Assembly: GCA_964405435.1 (NCBI GenBank)
Contig: CAYOOD010000004.1
Span: forward strand, 72,484-136,483
Length of the DNA: 64,000 bases
From: DVEG01 sp964405435
Lineage (GTDB): Bacteria > Cyanobacteriota > Cyanobacteriia > Cyanobacteriales > Oscillatoriaceae
Direction of reading: 5' to 3'
The position numbers were made by a program, and so were the translations under genes. Numbering within the stretch: the stretch's first letter is position 1; each line of letters opens with the position of its first letter. The notes under the pieces were generated by a model. It saw only the letters and a list, made by a program, of their open reading frames with translations. It was not told the origin of the DNA and searched no databases. Below are positions 53,429 through 62,445 of this stretch, piece after piece.

Positions 53429-55084
53429 ATGTTTTGCGAACAATGCGAGCAAACAGCTAGCGGACAAGGATGCCATCAATGGGGAGCCTGTGGCAAAAGT
53501 CCAGAGGTGAATGCCGTTCACGATTTATTAATCTACCTCCTGCGCGGACTTGCCCCCGTGGCTTTGCGAGCGATCGAACTCGGTATTTCTACCCGGTCAG
53601 TGGATCGCTTTACCTGTGAAGCGATCTTTGCGACGATGACGAATGTTAATTTTGATAGCAAGCGGTTGACAGATTACATTCGACGGGCGCTCGCCTACCG
53701 CGAAAATCTCAAAACCCAAATACAACAAGCCACGGGTTCCGCGCAAAACTGGTCAGCTATCTCGTGCTTCGAGCCTGATTTCGAGGACAGTTTATTGACT
53801 CAAGGGGAAGAGATTACCCTACAATTCATCAGCCAATCGGGAAGCAATGTCGATATTTTCTCCCTCAAATTAACCGTACTGTATGGCATTAAAGGCGTCG
53901 CCTCCTATGCGTTTCACGCTCAAGAAATGGGCCAGGAAGACGATCGCATTTATCAATTTTGCTACGAAGCGCTCGCAGCCCTAGAGCGCCAAGACCTCAC
54001 CCTAGATGATTGGCTCAAACTGGCGCTCAAAGTCGGGGAAATCAACTTGCGGACGATGGAACTCCTCGATGCCGGACATACCGGCCACTACGGTCATCCC
54101 GTACCGACTCCGGTTCCCCTCAATGTCAAAGTCGGCAAAGCTATTCTAGTTTCCGGTCACGACATTCCGCAACTGGAAGAAGTGCTCAAACAAACTTTGA
54201 ATACGGGCATTACCGTCTACACCCACGGAGAATTGCTGCCCGCACATGGATATCCGCACCTGAAACAAAATTACCCTCATTTTTACGGGCACTACGGCAC
54301 GGCATGGCAGAATCAGACCAAGGATTTCGCCAAGTTCCCCGGGGCGATCGTGATTACGACTAATTGTTTAATGCCCCCCCACGAAAATTATCAGAATAAA
54401 CTGTTTAGTGTGGGGCCGGTTGGCTATCCCGGATTGAACACTGTTTCCAATGGCGCGGATGGAGTACCTGATTTTTCGCCCGTGATTCGCAAAGCCCTAG
54501 AGTTACCCGGATTTATAGAAGCGACAGAGCCGCGCCAGGTGACGACAGGTTTTGCCAGGAATGCGGTGTTGAGCGTTGCCGATCGCGTCATTGCTGCGGT
54601 GAAAGCCGGACAGATTCGTCACTTTTTCTTGGTGGGTGGGTGTGACGGTGCCAAACCCGATCGCAATTACTACACCGAACTGGTGGAAAAAGTCCCCGAT
54701 GATTGCGTAGTTCTCACCCTCGCCTGCGGGAAGTTCCGCTTCTTCGATAAAGATTTGGGCAATATTGGCGGCATTCCCCGCTTATTGGATGTCGGACAGT
54801 GCAACGATGCTTATTCGGCGATTCAGATTGCGATCGCTCTGGCGAATGCTTTTGAAGTGGGCGTAAATCAATTACCGCTGTCGATGATTCTGTCGTGGTA
54901 CGAACAGAAAGCGATCGCAGTCTTGCTCACTTTGCTTTATCTGGGAATTCAGGATATTCGCTTAGGTCCGACTCTGCCCGCATTTCTCTCGCCTAATGTG
55001 TTGAAGTTGCTATCGCAGACGTACCATATCAAAGCGATCGCCACACCGGATGAGGATTTAGCTGCTTGTCTGGCTAGGGTTTAG
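53429..55084 (+). CDS. hcp: Hydroxylamine reductase / hybrid cluster protein
   Basis: A 551-residue hybrid cluster protein. The N-terminal cysteines MFCEQCEQT (C3, C6) and GCHQWGACGK (C15, C21) bind the cubane cluster. Ligands of the hybrid 4Fe-2O-2S cluster lie in later motifs: GHDIPQLEEVLKQ, THGELLPAHGYPHL, TNCLMPPHENY, FFLVGGCDGAKPDRNYY and LTLACGKFRFF. Hcp proteins reduce nitric oxide or hydroxylamine and protect against nitrosative stress. The typical CxxC-type N-terminus matches the class I/II anaerobe form. A ribosome site (agagg) precedes ATG. An FNR-like box upstream fits oxygen- or NO-linked regulation. Confidence 0.95.
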   Translation: MFCEQCEQTASGQGCHQWGACGKSPEVNAVHDLLIYLLRGLAPVALRAIELGISTRSVDRFTCEAIFATMTNVNFDSKRLTDYIRRALAYRENLKTQIQQATGSAQNWSAISCFEPDFEDSLLTQGEEITLQFISQSGSNVDIFSLKLTVLYGIKGVASYAFHAQEMGQEDDRIYQFCYEALAALERQDLTLDDWLKLALKVGEINLRTMELLDAGHTGHYGHPVPTPVPLNVKVGKAILVSGHDIPQLEEVLKQTLNTGITVYTHGELLPAHGYPHLKQNYPHFYGHYGTAWQNQTKDFAKFPGAIVITTNCLMPPHENYQNKLFSVGPVGYPGLNTVSNGADGVPDFSPVIRKALELPGFIEATEPRQVTTGFARNAVLSVADRVIAAVKAGQIRHFFLVGGCDGAKPDRNYYTELVEKVPDDCVVLTLACGKFRFFDKDLGNIGGIPRLLDVGQCNDAYSAIQIAIALANAFEVGVNQLPLSMILSWYEQKAIAVLLTLLYLGIQDIRLGPTLPAFLSPNVLKLLSQTYHIKAIATPDEDLAACLARV

Positions 55085-55121
55085 CGCCGTTTGAATGGGG
55101 GAAAGTGCGATCGCTCTTTGG

Positions 55122-55343
55122 CTATCTGAGGAGCGATCGCCGAGATAACTCAATTAACTGTTTTTCAGGGGCAAGTTCCTTTTGTTGACTAGCGACTTCA
55201 AGCCAACCCTGAACAGCATCTTCGAGCATCTCTAACAACTGTTCATAGCTCTCCCCCCAGGTGTGACAACCTGAAAGAGCTAGAACTGAAGCACACCATA
55301 CGCTATCTTCTTGCCAAATAATCACCTTAATTTTTATGTTCAA
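55122..55343 (-). CDS. HicB-like antitoxin-type protein
   Basis: About 73 residues. No ATG is in frame; TTG at 55343 (then NIKIKVIIWQEDSVWCASVL) gives the expected HicB/UPF0150 start, while TTG at 55382 would add unlikely sequence. The fold is the small HicB domain: VIIWQEDSVWCASVLAL, SGCHTWGESYEQLLEMLEDA, VQGWLEVA. No DNA-binding tail is seen and no HicA partner is adjacent on either side, so it is an orphan. It is convergent with hcp, 37 bp away. Confidence 0.72.
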   Translation of the reverse strand: MNIKIKVIIWQEDSVWCASVLALSGCHTWGESYEQLLEMLEDAVQGWLEVASQQKELAPEKQLIELSRRSLLR

Positions 55344-55623
55344 TATAAAACCCCTCAATCTACAATTGCTACACTGGAACAAAGCATTTGTCCTTTCACC
55401 ATCGGATACTTGGTAGGAAGCAAAGCCTCAACCCCACAATATTATCCTCCGCCTTCCCCGATCGCGCTCATCTCCCGACTCCGACGGCACGTTTATACAC
55501 AACTTTCTAGCACCTCCTTAGAGTATTCAACTCACCGACTCTCTCGAAATTACCCTGCAAACCTTTCACCCCGACGGACAGTAGGCGATCGCCTACCCAA
55601 AAAAAGCGGGCTGCAGTTGATAT

Positions 55624-55917
55624 CTACGAGCGAATGTGGAACTCGCTCATCCCCTCGGGCGGCTGGTACTCAACCGCAACTTCTTTGACGGCAGCAGAGC
55701 GTGGCCCTCGATGGCACCACCGGACGATCGCCTCTACCGCCTCTTTACTTCCTTCAAAAATCGCTTCGACTCTCCCGTCGGGGAGATTGCGAACCCAACC
55801 GCCCACGCCTAGCTGGTTCGCTTCTTGCAAGGTTGTGTAACGGTAGGCGACGCCCTGAACTTTTCCTGAAACAATAACGTGAGCGCGGATTGACTCCGGC
55901 GGTGGTGGCTTGTGCAT
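55624..55917 (-). CDS. acyP: Acylphosphatase
   Basis: A 97-residue acylphosphatase from ATG at 55917; the longer frame upstream is not needed. It hydrolyses acyl phosphates such as acetyl- or carbamoyl-phosphate. The signature VSGKVQGVAYRYTT carries the substrate-binding R26, and GWVRNLPDGRVEA carries the catalytic N44. Length and motif spacing match the family. It is divergent from the CPBP protease gene, 75 bp apart, so their promoters overlap. Confidence 0.93.
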   Translation of the reverse strand: MHKPPPPESIRAHVIVSGKVQGVAYRYTTLQEANQLGVGGWVRNLPDGRVEAIFEGSKEAVEAIVRWCHRGPRSAAVKEVAVEYQPPEGMSEFHIRS

Positions 55918-55992
55918 CGATCGCTTTGATAATACCTGCTGGCTCTCTGATTCAATTTTAATGGGGAAAGGAATGCGATAGAGCGCGAAATT

Positions 55993-56565
55993 ATGCCTGG
56001 ATATTTGGCCAATTTGCTGCTGACGGATGCGATCGCCGATCGCCTCGCCCATCGCATCGCCGCAGCTTTTTCGACAATCCCCGACGCCCGAGGGTGGCTG
56101 TACTCGGCGGGGCTGCTGGGCGTTTATGCCGCGATCGCTTTATCGGTGGGATTCTATGGCGGCTTTGTCAGCGTGGAAGTCCAGACATCCCGGCGCATTG
56201 TTGCCGGAGTGGCGATCGCTTCTCTATTCTTTCCCGGCATCACTGAAGAACTGTTTTTTCGGGTTTTGCTGCTGCCCCATCCCGCAGAAAATGCCGCACC
56301 GCAAGCCGTGGGGCTGTGGTTCTGGAGCAGTCTGGCGCTGTTTGTGCTCTATCATCCCCTGAATGCTTTTACCTTCTTCCCCAGAGGGCGAAAGACGTTT
56401 GTGAATCCAGTGTTTCTCTTCTCGGCAGCGCTTTTGGGGGCTGTCTGCGCGCTAGTCTACCTGCAAACCGGTTCGATTTGGCCCTCAGTGGCCATTCACT
56501 GGGCGGTTGTTGTGGCTTGGCTGCTCTTATTCGGCGGGTACGAAAAGCTGTATTCTAGTCGCTGA
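55993..56565 (+). CDS. CPBP-family intramembrane metalloprotease
   Basis: A 190-residue membrane protein of the CPBP (Abi/CAAX protease) family. It has the glutamate motif EELFFR (E85, E86, R90), the second motif LYHPLNAF with its histidine, and IHWAVVVAW near the end with the third. Hydrophobic helices at about 38-58, 70-85, 105-122, 135-152 and 160-180 fit the family core. Substrates are unknown; related proteins process prenylated peptides or act in immunity to bacteriocins. The DUF1823-like gene follows 21 bp downstream. A damaged copy of the pair lies at 52779-53120. Confidence 0.88.
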   Translation: MPGYLANLLLTDAIADRLAHRIAAAFSTIPDARGWLYSAGLLGVYAAIALSVGFYGGFVSVEVQTSRRIVAGVAIASLFFPGITEELFFRVLLLPHPAENAAPQAVGLWFWSSLALFVLYHPLNAFTFFPRGRKTFVNPVFLFSAALLGAVCALVYLQTGSIWPSVAIHWAVVVAWLLLFGGYEKLYSSR

Positions 56566-56586
56566 AATGCGATCGCGCTTATTTTT

Positions 56587-56955
56587 ATGTCTGACTTACC
56601 CCCACTCAATACCGATACAATTTGGGCGATTCTCAACGAAGAAATTGACGACGCGACTGTCAACCAGCTAGTGTGGCACTATTTGGGATATCGCTACGAC
56701 GCGATCGCGAACCGCTGGGATACCTCCGGCGTCTCTCCCGAATGGCGCGAGGAATACCCCGAACCGCCGGATTTTATCGACTGCCGCCCCCCAACAGTCA
56801 AGCTCACCCGTTCCATTCCCTCGGAAAACAAACAACTTCTGAAAGAACAGTTGGGTTTCAAAGGCTATAAAGTCGGCGAATTCGGCCCGAGACAGACGCG
56901 GCGGGCAACAGCGGCGAACTGGTTGCTAAGTTACATGAAAAGCGGCAACCTTTAG
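56587..56955 (+). CDS. DUF1823-like cyanobacterial protein
   Basis: A 122-residue soluble protein: LNTDTIWAILNEEIDDATVN, QLVWHYLGYRYDAIANRWDT, WREEYPEPPDFIDCRPPTVK and FGPRQTRRATAANWLLSYM. I associate this pattern with DUF1823, a family restricted to phototrophs and of unknown function. It is 21 bp after the CPBP protease gene and the same pair is seen, degraded, at 52779-53120. The association is therefore older than the duplication. Confidence 0.75.
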   Translation: MSDLPPLNTDTIWAILNEEIDDATVNQLVWHYLGYRYDAIANRWDTSGVSPEWREEYPEPPDFIDCRPPTVKLTRSIPSENKQLLKEQLGFKGYKVGEFGPRQTRRATAANWLLSYMKSGNL

Positions 56956-57006
56956 CAGGTGGGGGATATCTTCAATTAAGATAAACCGGGACAGGAGGAA
57001 ATCGTT

Positions 57007-57435
57007 ATGTTACTTGCGTTCCTCTCGACTTTGGCGGTTACGGGTTCGCACCTCAGCGCCATTCCTTCCCCGCTCCCTGCCCTCGATGGGTTTGCGATCG
57101 CCCGCGACTATTGGCGTCGGGGACGATTTCAGACAACGATCGTGGAATTCGTCGCGCGCGGCAGCGAGTGGGGCGATGTCTGGATTGACGGCACAAAAGT
57201 CTTTGCCGCCCGCAATTTCAACCGCACGCAGACGCTGCAACTTTTCCCCGGTGCCTACCGGATTGTCATTACCGGCATGACGCGGTTAGACGTCTGGGCG
57301 TCGGGTTATTTGGATGTGGGGCAAACGAACGTTATCAAGTTTGCCTTTTCTAAAGATGGCGGGGTGGAGGTAGCAGGCGATCGCGACGCTTGGCTGCCCG
57401 ACGATAAAGACGATCCCAATGTCTGGCGGCGCTAG
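57007..57435 (+). CDS. Small secreted protein
   Basis: A 142-residue protein with a very good ribosome site (acaggaggaaa). The start MLLAFLSTLAVTGSHLSAIP looks like a signal peptide with a cleavage near residue 18-20. The mature part is beta-rich (DVWIDGTKVFAARNFNRTQT, LQLFPGAYRIVITGM, SGYLDVGQTNVIKFAFSKDG), reminiscent of small carbohydrate- or surface-binding domains, but I recognise no family. It ends in an acidic tail. Location is likely periplasmic. Confidence 0.75.
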   Translation: MLLAFLSTLAVTGSHLSAIPSPLPALDGFAIARDYWRRGRFQTTIVEFVARGSEWGDVWIDGTKVFAARNFNRTQTLQLFPGAYRIVITGMTRLDVWASGYLDVGQTNVIKFAFSKDGGVEVAGDRDAWLPDDKDDPNVWRR

Positions 57436-57740
57436 CGAGTCAGGGGAGAGGGGGGGAGTGCTGAGTGCCTATTGCGTGGTGCTGAGAGTGGGTTCAGGGG
57501 AGAGGGGGAGAAAGGAATGGAAGAGGGAAATTTTTTCTGTGTTACAAAAATGGTAAGCTTCCAGCGCGTGAAAAATGCTTGACAAAAAAGTGATTTTATG
57601 ATATGCCTGTCGCGGTTAGGCGATCGCGATCGGGCTTCACCCGACAAGCTAAAACCCTGTCGCATTGAGGCTTTTACGAATGTTGCCCCAATCTCAAATC
57701 TAAAATCTACAATCTACAATCGAGGTGAGGGGGTAGCACA
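57436..57740. other. Gap with dispersed repeats before the kinase gene
   Basis: A 305-bp gap. The left part holds gtgctgagtgcctattgcg (57459-57477), an element shared with 59271 and, inverted, 33942. The middle is AT-rich and the right end is the gaggtgagggggtag leader of the kinase gene. No gene. Confidence 0.6.
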
Positions 57741-59252
57741 ATGCTGAAATCCGGTTCTGTATTGCAGGAGCGCTACGAGCTCAAACAGCAGCTCAGCAAC
57801 AATCCCGCCCGCCAAACTTGGCTGGCTGAGGATAAAAAATCAGGCGATTCGCTGCGCGATGGCGGCGCTTCCCTCGTCGTCGTCAAGCTGCTGACATTCG
57901 GAGCCCACCTGGAGTGGGACGATCTCAAGCTGTTCGAGCGGGAGGCTGAGGTACTGCAGCGGCTTTCTCACCCCCAAATTCCCAAATATCGCGATTATTT
58001 TGCCGTGGACGATCGCGTCATCTGGTTCGGCTCCGTTCACGAATACATTCCCGGCACGTCTCTCAAACAAATGCTGGATGAAAAACACCAGTTCACCGAG
58101 GAACAAGTCCGCCAAATTGCCAGAGACGTACTGGAAATTTTAATATACCTGCATTCTCTGACGCCGCCAGTGCTGCACCGCGACATCAAGCCCAGCAATT
58201 TGATTTTAGGCGCGGACGACAAAATTTATCTGGTGGATTTCGGAGCCGTGCAGAATCAGGCGGTAGCGGCGGGCGCGACGTTTACCGTCGTGGGAACTTA
58301 CGGCTACACGCCGATCGAACAGTACGGGGGGCAGGCAGTAGAGGCATCCGACTTGTACGCCCTGGGTGCGACGCTGATTCACTTGCTCGCGGGTACGCCG
58401 CCGGCAGATTTGCCTTCGCGGGATTTGCGCGTGCAATTTCGCGATCGCCTCCGTTCCCCAGTCAGCCTGACTTTCCTGAGTTGGATCGAGCACCTGACGC
58501 AACCGGCGCTAGAGAGGCGCTTCAGCTCGGCAGAGCGCGCCCTGAAAGCCCTCGACGCGGGGCAACTCGTCGAGGGAGAAATCTCTGCCCTGGGCGCGCC
58601 AAGCGAAACTCGCGTCACCCTCAACCAATCGCCGCAACAACTCGAGATAGAAATCCCCGCTCGCGTTGAAATAGAATTGCTCGAACCGAGTAAACAATTT
58701 GTCACTCGCGCTGTAGAATCCGTTAAGGGAAGTGTCGCCAGAGCGATCGCCAGAGTCAAAGATTCAGAAATATTTACCCGAGGGCCTTTTTGGTGGCGAG
58801 TCGGCGCGGTTGGCGTCGCCAGTGCCGTGCTGGGATTGTGTTTGCCGGTGATTGTTTATCTCGTTGGCATGGCGAGTCTTTTGGCAGTCGGCTTGGGAGT
58901 TTGCTGCTTTTTCATCCTCTTGGGCAACTGGCTGGCGCGGCGGCGCAGTTATTTCGAGCGCACTTACGTTTGTTTTGATTGGAATAGTTTTACTTTAGAA
59001 TTGCAGCAAATCGGCCTGTTAAATTATCGCCGCCAAAAAGGCGTAACGGCTGAAATTCAAGAGGTTTCAGTCGCTCCGTATTACGACCCGAATAGTCCGA
59101 AAAATTCCCCGCCTCAGTTGGGAGTGGTGGTGACGACGGGGATTTTTCTAGGGCAAGTCGAAAAATATGCTTTCGGTCAGGAATTGAGCGAGGCTGAGTT
59201 GGTTTGGCTGGCGCAGGAGATTCGCGATTGGTTGGGAAATAGACCGCGTTGA
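57741..59252 (+). CDS. Serine/threonine protein kinase
   Basis: A 503-residue Hanks-type kinase. The domain spans about 11-280: K49 in LVVVKLL, the catalytic loop HRDIKPSNLIL (H146, D148, N153), DFGAVQ (D166) and VGTYGYTPIEQYGG in the activation segment, the typical sequence for the cyanobacterial subgroup. Residues 285-350 form a variable linker. Two or more helices follow at about 355-398 (VASAVLGLCLPVIVYLVGMA, LGVCCFFILLGNWLA), and a cytoplasmic beta-rich tail of about 100 residues ends the protein. All catalytic residues are present, so it should be active. Substrates unknown. Confidence 0.93.
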   Translation: MLKSGSVLQERYELKQQLSNNPARQTWLAEDKKSGDSLRDGGASLVVVKLLTFGAHLEWDDLKLFEREAEVLQRLSHPQIPKYRDYFAVDDRVIWFGSVHEYIPGTSLKQMLDEKHQFTEEQVRQIARDVLEILIYLHSLTPPVLHRDIKPSNLILGADDKIYLVDFGAVQNQAVAAGATFTVVGTYGYTPIEQYGGQAVEASDLYALGATLIHLLAGTPPADLPSRDLRVQFRDRLRSPVSLTFLSWIEHLTQPALERRFSSAERALKALDAGQLVEGEISALGAPSETRVTLNQSPQQLEIEIPARVEIELLEPSKQFVTRAVESVKGSVARAIARVKDSEIFTRGPFWWRVGAVGVASAVLGLCLPVIVYLVGMASLLAVGLGVCCFFILLGNWLARRRSYFERTYVCFDWNSFTLELQQIGLLNYRRQKGVTAEIQEVSVAPYYDPNSPKNSPPQLGVVVTTGIFLGQVEKYAFGQELSEAELVWLAQEIRDWLGNRPR

Positions 59253-59690
59253 GGGGGAGAGTGGGCGAGTGCCTATTGCGTGGTGCTGAGTGCTGAGAGT
59301 GGGAGAGTGGGAGAGTGGGAGAGTGGGAGAGTGGGATATAAGATATTTTTGCAAGTTTTTTTAGAAGCTAAAATAGCTATAGCGTTCCTTGCAGGATTTG
59401 AGAAAATCTGAGTGCGGGCTTCTAGCCCGCGATCGGGAAGATCCGGGGAGAGAGCCCGCACTCCTGATATAAACATACTTCACGACTCAAATACAACCAC
59501 TATAGCAGTTTTCTTTTCAAGGGAGGTACGTCAGAAACCCGGCTTCTTTAAGAACCCCGGCTTCTTGCCTACACTTCATCTGGCTGAAAAACGCTATCTA
59601 TCAAAAATATGACTATAAATAGCTGCGAACGTCAGTGACAAGCTTGTCAGTGGTTGGAAAGAATCCCAACTCATAGCAAAATGGGAACGA
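59253..59690. repeat. Repeat-rich gap with alternative hairpins
   Basis: A 438-bp gap. It holds the tgcctattgcgtggtgctga element (59270-59289), about five agtgggag units (59298-59336) and an inverted repeat GAGTGCGGGCT/AGCCCGCACTC (59410-59463). Its left arm can instead fold as GCGGGCT-tct-AGCCCGC (59414-59430). A gaaacccggcttc half-palindrome lies at about 59532. No gene seen. Confidence 0.8.
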
Positions 59691-60386
59691 GTGCAACATG
59701 CGAACAATGCGAATCGAGTTGAGAGGTGGGATTTGTCAGCGCCATTCATCCAAAATCCGAAAAGAGTGGTTTTTTGTGACTTCGACGGCACTATCACCGC
59801 TGAAGAAACGTTTGTGGGAATGCTCAAGCATTTCACGCCGGAACTCTCGGCAAAGCTGATGCCGGAAATGTACGCGCTGCGGCTGACGCTCCGGGAAGGG
59901 GTGCGGCAGCTCTTGGAGTCTATCCCGTCAAAACGCTATCCCGAAATTCTCGACTATGCCCGTTGTCGGGTGATGCGTGCCGGGTTAGTGGAATTGCTCG
60001 ATTTTCTCGATGCCGAGGGGGTGCCGTTTGTGGTGGTTTCGGGGGGCGTGCGGGGCATGGTGGAGACTGTCCTCGGGCCATTGACGGAGCGCGTCCGGGC
60101 TATCTATGCGGTGGATGTGGAGACGAGCGGCGAGTACCTGCGGGTGAAGTCTGAGTTTGAGGGAGAGGCGGAGTTGGTGTCAAAGGTGGAGGTGATCGAG
60201 AAATACGCGCCAGACGAGTCAGTGGCGATCGGGGATTCGGTGACGGACCTGAATATGGCCATGCACGCCTCGGTGGTGTTCGCGCGCGATCGCCTCGCTC
60301 AATATTTAGACGATCGCCAAAAGCCCTACACGCCCTGGAATGATTTTTTTGACGTGCGCGATCGCTTGTCGCAGCGTTGGAAGTGA
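59691..60386 (+). CDS. mtnX: 2-hydroxy-3-keto-5-methylthiopentenyl-1-phosphate phosphatase
   Basis: A 231-residue HAD-family phosphatase of methionine salvage. Motif I is VVFCDFDGTITAEETFVGML with D30 and D32; motif II/III and IV appear as VVSGGVRGMVETVLGP and VAIGDSVTDLNMAMHASVVF. These match MtnX-type enzymes, which remove phosphate from the enol intermediate. The start is GTG at 59691. MtnB follows 77 bp downstream on the same strand, supporting the assignment. MtnA, MtnW and MtnD are not in the window. Confidence 0.88.
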   Translation: MQHANNANRVERWDLSAPFIQNPKRVVFCDFDGTITAEETFVGMLKHFTPELSAKLMPEMYALRLTLREGVRQLLESIPSKRYPEILDYARCRVMRAGLVELLDFLDAEGVPFVVVSGGVRGMVETVLGPLTERVRAIYAVDVETSGEYLRVKSEFEGEAELVSKVEVIEKYAPDESVAIGDSVTDLNMAMHASVVFARDRLAQYLDDRQKPYTPWNDFFDVRDRLSQRWK

Positions 60387-60463
60387 TATAATCAAAAGTT
60401 TACTCGTACAAATGCGATCGCGCGCGTTTGTACGGCAGACAAGATTCTAAACGAATAGAGGAT

Positions 60464-61099
60464 ATGAACGACGATCCGCGTCCGGGTTTAGTTGCCGCTG
60501 CCCGATGCTTCTACGGGCAAGGGTGGATGGTTGGCACGGCTGGCAATCTTTCCGCCCGCGTCAGCGACGGCAGTTTTTGGATTACAGTCAGCGGTCGAGC
60601 TAAAGGGGAATTGCAACCAACCGACTTTATCCGCATCGCCCCAGACGGCACCGTGCTGGAGCAGCACCATCCCGGCGATCGCCCTTCCGCTGAAACGAGC
60701 ATTCACCAAGCGATTTACGCCCTATTTCCAGAGGCGCGAGCCTGCTATCACGTCCACTCCATAGAAGCGAACCTAGTCTCCCGCTTTGCTAATAAAGAAT
60801 CTCTATCCTTGCCATCGATAGAAATGCTCAAGGGTTTGGGCGTGTGGGAAGAAAATCCCGATGTGGCGATGCCGGTATTTGACAACCACCTGCACGTTCC
60901 CCGGATTGCCGCCGAAATCCGCGATCGCTTTGAGGCAATTCCGCCGCCGGTGCCAGCGCTGCTCATCCGCGATCACGGCGTCACCGTCTGGGCACCCTCA
61001 CCTGCAGCCGCCCGCAATTATGTCGAGTTAGTCGAGTACATTTTCCGCTATATCGTAGAAGCGCTCAAAGTTGGCATTGGATTGCCTGCGGTTTATTAG
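60464..61099 (+). CDS. mtnB: Methylthioribulose-1-phosphate dehydratase
   Basis: A 211-residue class II aldolase/adducin-family enzyme of methionine salvage, from ATG at 60464 preceded by gagga; a TTG at 60428 is less likely. Key marks: GWMVGTAGNLSARVSDGSFW, TVSGRAKGELQPTDF, the zinc histidines in ACYHVHSIEANLVSRF, and LLIRDHGVTVWAPSPAAARN with the third metal ligand. It dehydrates methylthioribulose 1-phosphate; MtnX acts two steps on. The two genes are most likely co-transcribed. Confidence 0.92.
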   Translation: MNDDPRPGLVAAARCFYGQGWMVGTAGNLSARVSDGSFWITVSGRAKGELQPTDFIRIAPDGTVLEQHHPGDRPSAETSIHQAIYALFPEARACYHVHSIEANLVSRFANKESLSLPSIEMLKGLGVWEENPDVAMPVFDNHLHVPRIAAEIRDRFEAIPPPVPALLIRDHGVTVWAPSPAAARNYVELVEYIFRYIVEALKVGIGLPAVY

Positions 61100-61177
61100 C
61101 GATCGCTGCGGCAGCAGTGCTGCACCGCTATGGTAGGATAGCAAAATCAATTCACCTAGAATCCTTGCAGGCAAACC

Positions 61178-62221
61178 ATGTCCAAATACACCCGAATTCT
61201 CTCAATTGACGGCGGCGGTATCAGAGGCATTATACCGGGCCAGATTTTAGTCGTCTTGGAAGAAAAGCTCAAGCGGCGCACTAACAACCCCGATGCTAAA
61301 ATAGGGGACTTCTTTGATTTAATAGCCGGCACCAGCACGGGTGGAATTTTAACCTGTACTTATTTGTGCCCGGAATCAAAAGGCTCGACAAAACCCCGGT
61401 TCAGCGCCAAAGATGCCGTCGATCTTTATTTAGAGCGCGGGAAGGACATTTTTTCGATTCCCCTCTGGAAAAAAATACAATCCGGAGGTGGGGTAATCGA
61501 TGAGAAATATCCATCCGAGCCAATTGAAAGGATTTTAAAAGAGTATTTTCAAGACCTAAAGATGAGCGACTTATTAAAGCCGTGTTTGGTGACAGCGTAT
61601 GACGCAGAAAAGAGACAAGCTCGCTTTTTTACGCAGCACGATGCCAAAGAATGCGGCGACTCGGCAGATTTTTTTGTTCGAGATATCGCCCGCTCGACCT
61701 CTGCCGCCCCTACTTTCTTTGAAGCGGTCAAAATTCACTCGCTTTCCGGCGACAGCTATGCCCTAATTGATGGGGGGGTTTTTGCGAACAATCCCACCCT
61801 TTGCGCCTATGCGGAAGCGCGGACTAAATTGCAGCGGCAGCCAACTCCTGAAGATCCAACAAAAGGAAACCCAACGGCGATAGATATGGTAGTTCTGTCG
61901 CTGGGGACGGGAGACATTCAACAGCCTTATAACTACCAACAGGTAAAAGACTGGGGGCAAATTCAATGGGTCAGACCCATTATTGACATCATTATGACGG
62001 GCGTGGCAGAAACTGTCGATTTCCAAATGAAGCAGGTTTTTAAAACGATTCCCAACCCGAATCAATATCTGAGAATTAGCCCGTCTGTGCCTGCGACTAG
62101 CCGTATGAGCCAAATGGACAATGCTTCGGAGGAAAATCTCATCGACCTCCGACAATTAGGGAATAATACAGCCTCCGAATACAGTAAGGTGTTGGATGAA
62201 TTCATAGAATTTTTGCTGTAG
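61178..62221 (+). CDS. Patatin-like phospholipase
   Basis: A 347-residue patatin-family lipid hydrolase. The oxyanion-hole motif DGGGIRG is at 11-17, the nucleophile elbow GTSTG at 51-55 (Ser53), and the catalytic Asp198 in LIDGGVFANNP. The ARSTSAAPTFFEAVKIH stretch near 171-187 is also typical. No signal peptide; it should act in the cytoplasm on membrane lipids. Similar patatins (CapV) serve as effectors in CBASS anti-phage loci, but no cyclic-nucleotide synthase is adjacent, so a housekeeping lipase is more likely. Confidence 0.93.
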   Translation: MSKYTRILSIDGGGIRGIIPGQILVVLEEKLKRRTNNPDAKIGDFFDLIAGTSTGGILTCTYLCPESKGSTKPRFSAKDAVDLYLERGKDIFSIPLWKKIQSGGGVIDEKYPSEPIERILKEYFQDLKMSDLLKPCLVTAYDAEKRQARFFTQHDAKECGDSADFFVRDIARSTSAAPTFFEAVKIHSLSGDSYALIDGGVFANNPTLCAYAEARTKLQRQPTPEDPTKGNPTAIDMVVLSLGTGDIQQPYNYQQVKDWGQIQWVRPIIDIIMTGVAETVDFQMKQVFKTIPNPNQYLRISPSVPATSRMSQMDNASEENLIDLRQLGNNTASEYSKVLDEFIEFLL

Positions 62222-62445
62222 GCGAGTAGAGGCGCGCGACTGCCGCGTCTCTAGCGATACATTTTTCAAAAAGTGGCTGACTTCTGGTTAGGCTTGTGTA
62301 CGGTTGCGCTCGGTCTGTGCGAGCGTCAAGATTCTGGCGCAAGCCATCCAACCTTTCCATCCACTCGATACAGATAATATGCACCTGCCAAAATAGATAA
62401 AATTTGATCGGACGTGCGGTAGGTCTGTCAGACGGCTCAAGGCAG

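Noticed and set aside
55311..55688. 125-codon plus-strand frame between HicB-like and acylphosphatase genes
   Set aside because: It overlaps both genes antisense and has no protein-like pattern.
61178..62221. Patatin as a CBASS effector
   Set aside because: No cyclic-nucleotide synthase or Cap2/Cap3 genes lie next to it; neighbours are metabolic.
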